Translations under genes and position numbers: made by a program
Origin: Neisseria shayeganii 871
GTDB lineage: Bacteria > Pseudomonadota > Gammaproteobacteria > Burkholderiales > Neisseriaceae
Assembly: GCF_000226875.1 (NCBI RefSeq)
Contig: NZ_JH164926.1
Coordinates: 871,103 to 887,551 of the forward strand
Reading direction: 5' to 3'
Length of the DNA: 16,449 nucleotides
The notes under the pieces: generated by a model
Told to the model about the DNA's origin: nothing
The model's database searches: none
What the model saw: only the letters and a program-made list of their open reading frames with translations
Shown here: piece by piece, positions 13,372-16,449 of the stretch
Position numbering within the stretch: position 1 is the stretch's first letter
How the letters are laid out: each line of letters begins with the position of its first letter

Positions 13372-13383
13372 AGGCTACCTGAA
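13372..13383 (+). repeat. DNA uptake sequence
   Basis: A perfect AGGCTACCTGAA in the 252-bp divergent region between the unknown gene and gpmI. Confidence 0.9.
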
Positions 13384-13421
13384 AGCCGGTATCCGCCGCC
13401 CGCTTGCCCGCCGTCTTCGGC

Positions 13422-13427
13422 TATAAT
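13422..13427 (+). promoter_or_regulatory. -10 box candidate for gpmI
   Basis: A perfect TATAAT 64 bp ahead of the gpmI start. At 17 bp spacing the -35 would be a poor CCGCTT-like hexamer, and TTGCCC is too near. Only the -10 is convincing. Confidence 0.45.
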
Positions 13428-13491
13428 GCGCTCTGTTCTCATTGCCGGCCCCGCGCCGCTGTTCCAGATTAACGACTCCGGATCCCGCATC

Positions 13492-15012
13492 ATGCCCCAA
13501 CTGACCAAACCCATTGTTCTCCTGATTCTCGACGGCTTCGGCCACCGCTTGGAAGGCGAAGACAACGCCGTGCTGCTGGCCCGCACGCCGAATTTCGACC
13601 GCCTCAAAGCCGAATACGCCTACGGCACCATCGATGCCTCCGAGCGCATGGTCGGCCTGCCCACCGGCCAGTTCGGCAATTCCGAAGTCGGCCACCTCAA
13701 CATCGGCGCCGGCCGCGTGGTGCCGCAAGACATCACCCGCATCGACATGGCCGCCGAAGACGGCTCGCTGGCCGCCAACCCCGCCCTCACCGCCGCCTGG
13801 CAAAACCCGAACCAAACCGTGCACCTGCTCGGCTGCTTCTCCGACGGCGGCGTGCACAGCCACATCGACCACTTCTTCGCCGTTATCGAAGCCGCGCTGG
13901 CTGCCGGCATGCAAAAAATCGTCGTCCACCCCTTCCTCGACGGCCGCGACACCCCGCCGCAAAGCGCGGAAGGCTACCTGAAACGCCTGGAAGACTATTG
14001 CGCACAACACCCGCAAGTCATTGTCGGCAGCGTGATCGGCCGCTTCTACGCCATGGACCGCGACAACCGCTGGGAGCGCGTGGAACAAGCCTATAACGCC
14101 CTGTTCGGCCAAGCCCCGTTTACCGCCGCCACCCCGCTGCAGGCCCTGACCGACGCCTACGCGCGTGGCGAGCACGACGAATTCGTACAAGCCACCGTCA
14201 TCCGCCCCGAAGGCCGCCTGCAAGACGGCGACGCCGTTTTGTTTATGAACTTCCGCGCCGACCGCGCCCGCGAGCTGACCCAAGCCCTCACCTTCGACGA
14301 TTTCGACGGCTTCGCCCGCCAACACCGCGTCCGCCCCGCCTACTTCGCCTCCCTCACCGCCTACGGCAAACAATACGCCCACCCCGTGCTGTTCGCCCCC
14401 GAAAGCATCCGCAACGGCCTGGGCGAATACCTCTCCGCCCAAGGCCTCACCCAACTGCGGATTGCCGAAACCGAAAAATATCCGCATGTTACCTACTTCC
14501 TCAGCGGCGGCCGCGAAGAGCCTTATCCCGGCGAAGAGCGCATTCTGATTCCCTCGCCCAAAGTCGCCACCTACGACCTGCAGCCCGAAATGAACGCGCC
14601 CGAAGTGTGCCGCAACATTTTGGAAAGCATCGAAAACCAACGCTTCGACGTGATTTTGTGCAACTTCGCCAACGGCGACATGGTCGGCCACACCGGCGTG
14701 CTGGCTGCTGCCATTAAAGCCGTGGAAACGCTGGACGACTGCATCGGCCGCATCGTGACCGCCGCCCAAGCCGCCGGCGGCGAAGTGCTGATCACCGCCG
14801 ACCACGGCAACTGCGAGCAGATGTTCGACACCGGCAACGGCCAGCAGCACACCCAGCACACCACCAACCCCGTGCCCTTCCTCTACATCGGCCGCCCCGC
14901 CCGCATCCTGCCCGGCGGTGCGCTGAAAGACATCGCCCCCACCCTGTTGGCCATGCTCGGCCTGCCGCAGCCGGCCGAAATGACCGGACACAGCCTGATT
15001 GAATTTGCCTGA
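13492..15012 (+). CDS. gpmI: Cofactor-independent phosphoglycerate mutase
   Basis: A 506-residue iPGM that interconverts 3- and 2-phosphoglycerate in glycolysis using two manganese ions and a phosphoserine. The alkaline-phosphatase-like core is complete: VLLILDGFG with Asp14, the nucleophile Ser64 in GQFGNSEVGHLNIGAGR, the substrate-binding PFLDGRDTPP (147-156) and NFRADRARE (253-261), the metal ligands in NFANGDMVGHTG (391-402) and ITADHGN (434-440), and a final His in the QQHTQHTTNPVPF segment (451-463). Length is normal for the family (about 510). The ATG at 13492 gives the standard N-terminus, so the long open frame upstream is not coding. It contains a perfect DUS in frame (13971-13982, coding part of EGYLKR). 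The envC-like gene follows, as in E. coli. Confidence 0.96.
   Translation: MPQLTKPIVLLILDGFGHRLEGEDNAVLLARTPNFDRLKAEYAYGTIDASERMVGLPTGQFGNSEVGHLNIGAGRVVPQDITRIDMAAEDGSLAANPALTAAWQNPNQTVHLLGCFSDGGVHSHIDHFFAVIEAALAAGMQKIVVHPFLDGRDTPPQSAEGYLKRLEDYCAQHPQVIVGSVIGRFYAMDRDNRWERVEQAYNALFGQAPFTAATPLQALTDAYARGEHDEFVQATVIRPEGRLQDGDAVLFMNFRADRARELTQALTFDDFDGFARQHRVRPAYFASLTAYGKQYAHPVLFAPESIRNGLGEYLSAQGLTQLRIAETEKYPHVTYFLSGGREEPYPGEERILIPSPKVATYDLQPEMNAPEVCRNILESIENQRFDVILCNFANGDMVGHTGVLAAAIKAVETLDDCIGRIVTAAQAAGGEVLITADHGNCEQMFDTGNGQQHTQHTTNPVPFLYIGRPARILPGGALKDIAPTLLAMLGLPQPAEMTGHSLIEFA
13971..13982 (+). repeat. Intragenic DNA uptake sequence in gpmI
   Basis: A perfect AGGCTACCTGAA inside the coding region, read as part of E-G-Y-L-K. 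It is the only perfect copy within a gene in this window. Confidence 0.9.
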
Positions 15013-15019
15013 TGCCGTC

Positions 15020-15051
15020 GGGCTACCTGAAAACCGTTTTTCAGGTAGCCC
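15020..15051 (+). terminator. Near-DUS pair hairpin after gpmI
   Basis: GGGCTACCTGAAAA (15020-15033) and TTTTCAGGTAGCCC (15038-15051) form a perfect 14-bp stem with a 4-nt loop, 8 bp after the gpmI stop. Each arm is a DUS with the same first-base change (G for A), so pairing is kept. It could terminate or attenuate gpmI transcription before the envC-like gene. No T-run follows. Confidence 0.65.
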
Positions 15052-15086
15052 GCCGCTTCATTCACGCTTGCTTCCCCCGTTCCGAT

Positions 15087-15098
15087 TTCAGGTAGCCC
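15087..15098 (-). promoter_or_regulatory. Inverted near-DUS supplying the ribosome binding site of the envC-like gene
   Basis: TTCAGGTAGCCC directly abuts the ATG at 15099. Its AGGT (15090-15093) lies 5 bp ahead of the start codon and is the only Shine-Dalgarno-like element there. Confidence 0.55.
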
Positions 15099-16400
15099 AT
15101 GACCGCCCCCCGTTCCCTCCCCCTGCTGCTGCTTGCCTGCACCGCACTGGCCCACGCCGCGCCGGCCGATGATCTGCGCCATGTGCAGCGCGCCATCGGC
15201 GAGAGCCAAAACCGCCTGCAGCAGCAACAGCAGCAGCAACGCCGCCTGCAAAACGAACTGCGCCAAACCCAAACCCAACTCGACGCCGCCCGCCGCGAGC
15301 TAGACGAACTCACCCGCCGCCGCCAAAGCGTCTGGCGCGAAGTACAGGCCCTGCAAAACACGCTGGAAACCCTGCAAACCCGCATCGGCGGCACCCAGGC
15401 GCAAGTGGCCCGCCTGCTCGACAGCCGCTACCGCAACCGCCAGCCCAACGCCGTCACCCTGTTTCTGCAAAACGCCGATCCGCAGCAAAAAGGCCGCTAC
15501 CTCGAATACATGCGCTACCTGAACCAGGCCAACGACCGCGCCCTCAGCGAACTGCGCCAAAGCCAGCAGCAAGCCCGCCAGCAGCAGGAAGCCGTCAACC
15601 GCCAACTGCGCGAATTGGACGAACTCAAACGCCGCCAGCAGGCCGCCGCCGCCCGCCTCGGCCGCGAACAGCAGGCACAGCAGCAGCAAAACCGCGAGCT
15701 GGAACAGAACATCAGCCGCGAAACCGCCCGCCTCAACCAGCTGCGCAGCAACGAGCGCCGCCTCAACGGCGTGGTGGCCGCCATCACCCGCCGCGCCACC
15801 CAGCGCCGGACCGAAGAAGCCGCTCGCCAACGCGCCGCCCAAGCCCAGCGGCAACGCCAAGCCGAACAGCGCCGTCAGGCGGAAGCGCACCGCCGCGCCC
15901 AAACCGCCGCATCCGACCCAAACCCGTCTGCAGAGCCGCCGGCCCCGCAAGGCAACCTCACCGCCGAAGACCTCAACCTCGCCCCACCGGCCGCCGAAAC
16001 CGCCGCCCCGCGCCACAGCTTCAGCCGCCTGCAAGGCAGCCTGCGCCGCCCGGTGAGCGGCAGCATTGCCGGCCAATTCGGCCAAAGCCGCCCCGGCGGC
16101 GGCACTTGGAAAGGTGTGTTCATCCGCACCGCGCCGGCCGCCGTCCACAGCATCGCCGCCGGCGAAGTGGCCTATGCCGCGCCTTTGCAGGGCTACGGCA
16201 ACACCGTCATCATCGACCACGGCGACGGCTACCTGAGCATCTACACCGGCCTCTCGCAAATCAGCGCCGGCAACGGCAGCCAAGTGTCCGCCCGCCAACC
16301 CATCGGCCGCAGCGGCAGCCTGCCCGACGGCGAAAGCGGCCTCTACTTCGAAATCCGCTACCGCAACCAGGCCATGAACCCCCTGTCTTGGGTGAATTAA
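15099..16400 (+). CDS. envC: EnvC-like murein hydrolase activator (degenerate LytM domain)
   Basis: A 433-residue exported protein. The N-terminus is a signal peptide with likely cleavage after AHA (residue 20). Cys14 is a less likely lipobox. Residues 25-265 are a long Gln/Arg-rich coiled coil, including a run of seven Gln (41-47). A Pro/Ala linker (270-305) leads to a C-terminal LytM/M23 domain (about 315-433). The domain lacks the zinc ligands of active peptidases: WKGVFI replaces the His/Asp motif, HGDGYLSIYTGL has Gly where active enzymes have His, and LYFEIR has Tyr for the first His of HxH. This is the EnvC pattern, in which the protein activates septal amidases instead of cutting peptidoglycan. 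Position after gpmI matches the E. coli order. The gene has an unusual DUS-derived ribosome binding site. Confidence 0.88.
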   Translation: MTAPRSLPLLLLACTALAHAAPADDLRHVQRAIGESQNRLQQQQQQQRRLQNELRQTQTQLDAARRELDELTRRRQSVWREVQALQNTLETLQTRIGGTQAQVARLLDSRYRNRQPNAVTLFLQNADPQQKGRYLEYMRYLNQANDRALSELRQSQQQARQQQEAVNRQLRELDELKRRQQAAAARLGREQQAQQQQNRELEQNISRETARLNQLRSNERRLNGVVAAITRRATQRRTEEAARQRAAQAQRQRQAEQRRQAEAHRRAQTAASDPNPSAEPPAPQGNLTAEDLNLAPPAAETAAPRHSFSRLQGSLRRPVSGSIAGQFGQSRPGGGTWKGVFIRTAPAAVHSIAAGEVAYAAPLQGYGNTVIIDHGDGYLSIYTGLSQISAGNGSQVSARQPIGRSGSLPDGESGLYFEIRYRNQAMNPLSWVN

Positions 16401-16420
16401 GCGCCTGTTCAAACCGATAC

Positions 16421-16449
16421 AGGCTACCTGAAAACCTTTCAGGTAGCCT
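16421..16449 (+). terminator. DUS pair hairpin after the envC-like gene
   Basis: A forward DUS (16421-16432) and a reverse DUS (16438-16449) form a 13-bp perfect stem with a 3-nt ACC loop, 20 bp after the stop. It reaches the last base of the window, so any T-run is not visible. Confidence 0.65.

Noticed and set aside
13072..13491. Upstream extension of the gpmI frame
   Set aside because: It overlaps the divergent gene and the promoter region. The known iPGM N-terminus begins at 13492.
13375..14991. 538-codon frame antisense to gpmI
   Set aside because: A mirror frame of a GC-rich gene. gpmI has all its active-site motifs, while the antisense product is low-complexity Gly/Ala/Val-rich.
15300..16412. 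370-codon frame antisense to the envC-like gene
   Set aside because: Ala/Gly/Leu-rich mirror of the coiled coil with no domain. The sense frame has a signal peptide and LytM domain.

Overview
The window looks like chromosomal DNA from a Neisseriaceae species, most likely Eikenella. The strongest evidence is the 12-mer AGGCTACCTGAA, the Eikenella dialect of the neisserial DNA uptake sequence (DUS). I count 12 perfect copies and at least six with one mismatch, all between 3752 and the right end. The tmRNA tag ANDETYALAA, PilU, and the gpmI-envC gene pair also fit this family. The genus call rests on the DUS dialect alone.

Region 1 (1-3315) is accessory and has no DUS. It starts with the 3' end of an IS5-group insertion sequence, which abuts a decayed large serine recombinase gene with an in-frame TGA. 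A frameshifted helix-turn-helix gene follows. Tail to tail with these is an AbiEi/AbiEii-type antitoxin-toxin operon with a palindromic operator candidate. The island ends just beyond the terminator of ssrA (tmRNA), a classic integration locus.

Region 2 (3316-9445) is core-like and mostly rightward: ssrA (minus strand), a spermidine-synthase-like protein, a tyrosine recombinase, two lipoproteins (one with Sel1/TPR-like repeats), the type IV pilus ATPase PilU, and a DUF815-type AAA+ ATPase. Single or paired DUS sit between many of these genes.

Region 3 (9445-11020) holds a nitronate-monooxygenase-like flavoprotein and rpsU (bS21). rpsU has a good sigma70-type promoter, a leader of about 200 nt with several unusual elements, and a clear intrinsic terminator.

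Region 4 (11083-12129) is a CRISPR array of 12 identical 32-bp repeats plus one degenerate terminal repeat, with 12 spacers of 34 or 36 bp. The repeat is of type I-C character and reads on the minus strand, so the leader is on the right. No cas gene lies in the window.

Region 5 (12154-16449) holds an unrecognised conserved-looking protein (minus strand), then gpmI (cofactor-independent phosphoglycerate mutase) and an EnvC-like murein hydrolase activator, the same order as in E. coli. The window ends in a DUS hairpin.

No complete novel system is demonstrable here. The items most worth a second look are the rpsU leader, the cas-less array with its leader hairpin, and the ssrA-linked island.
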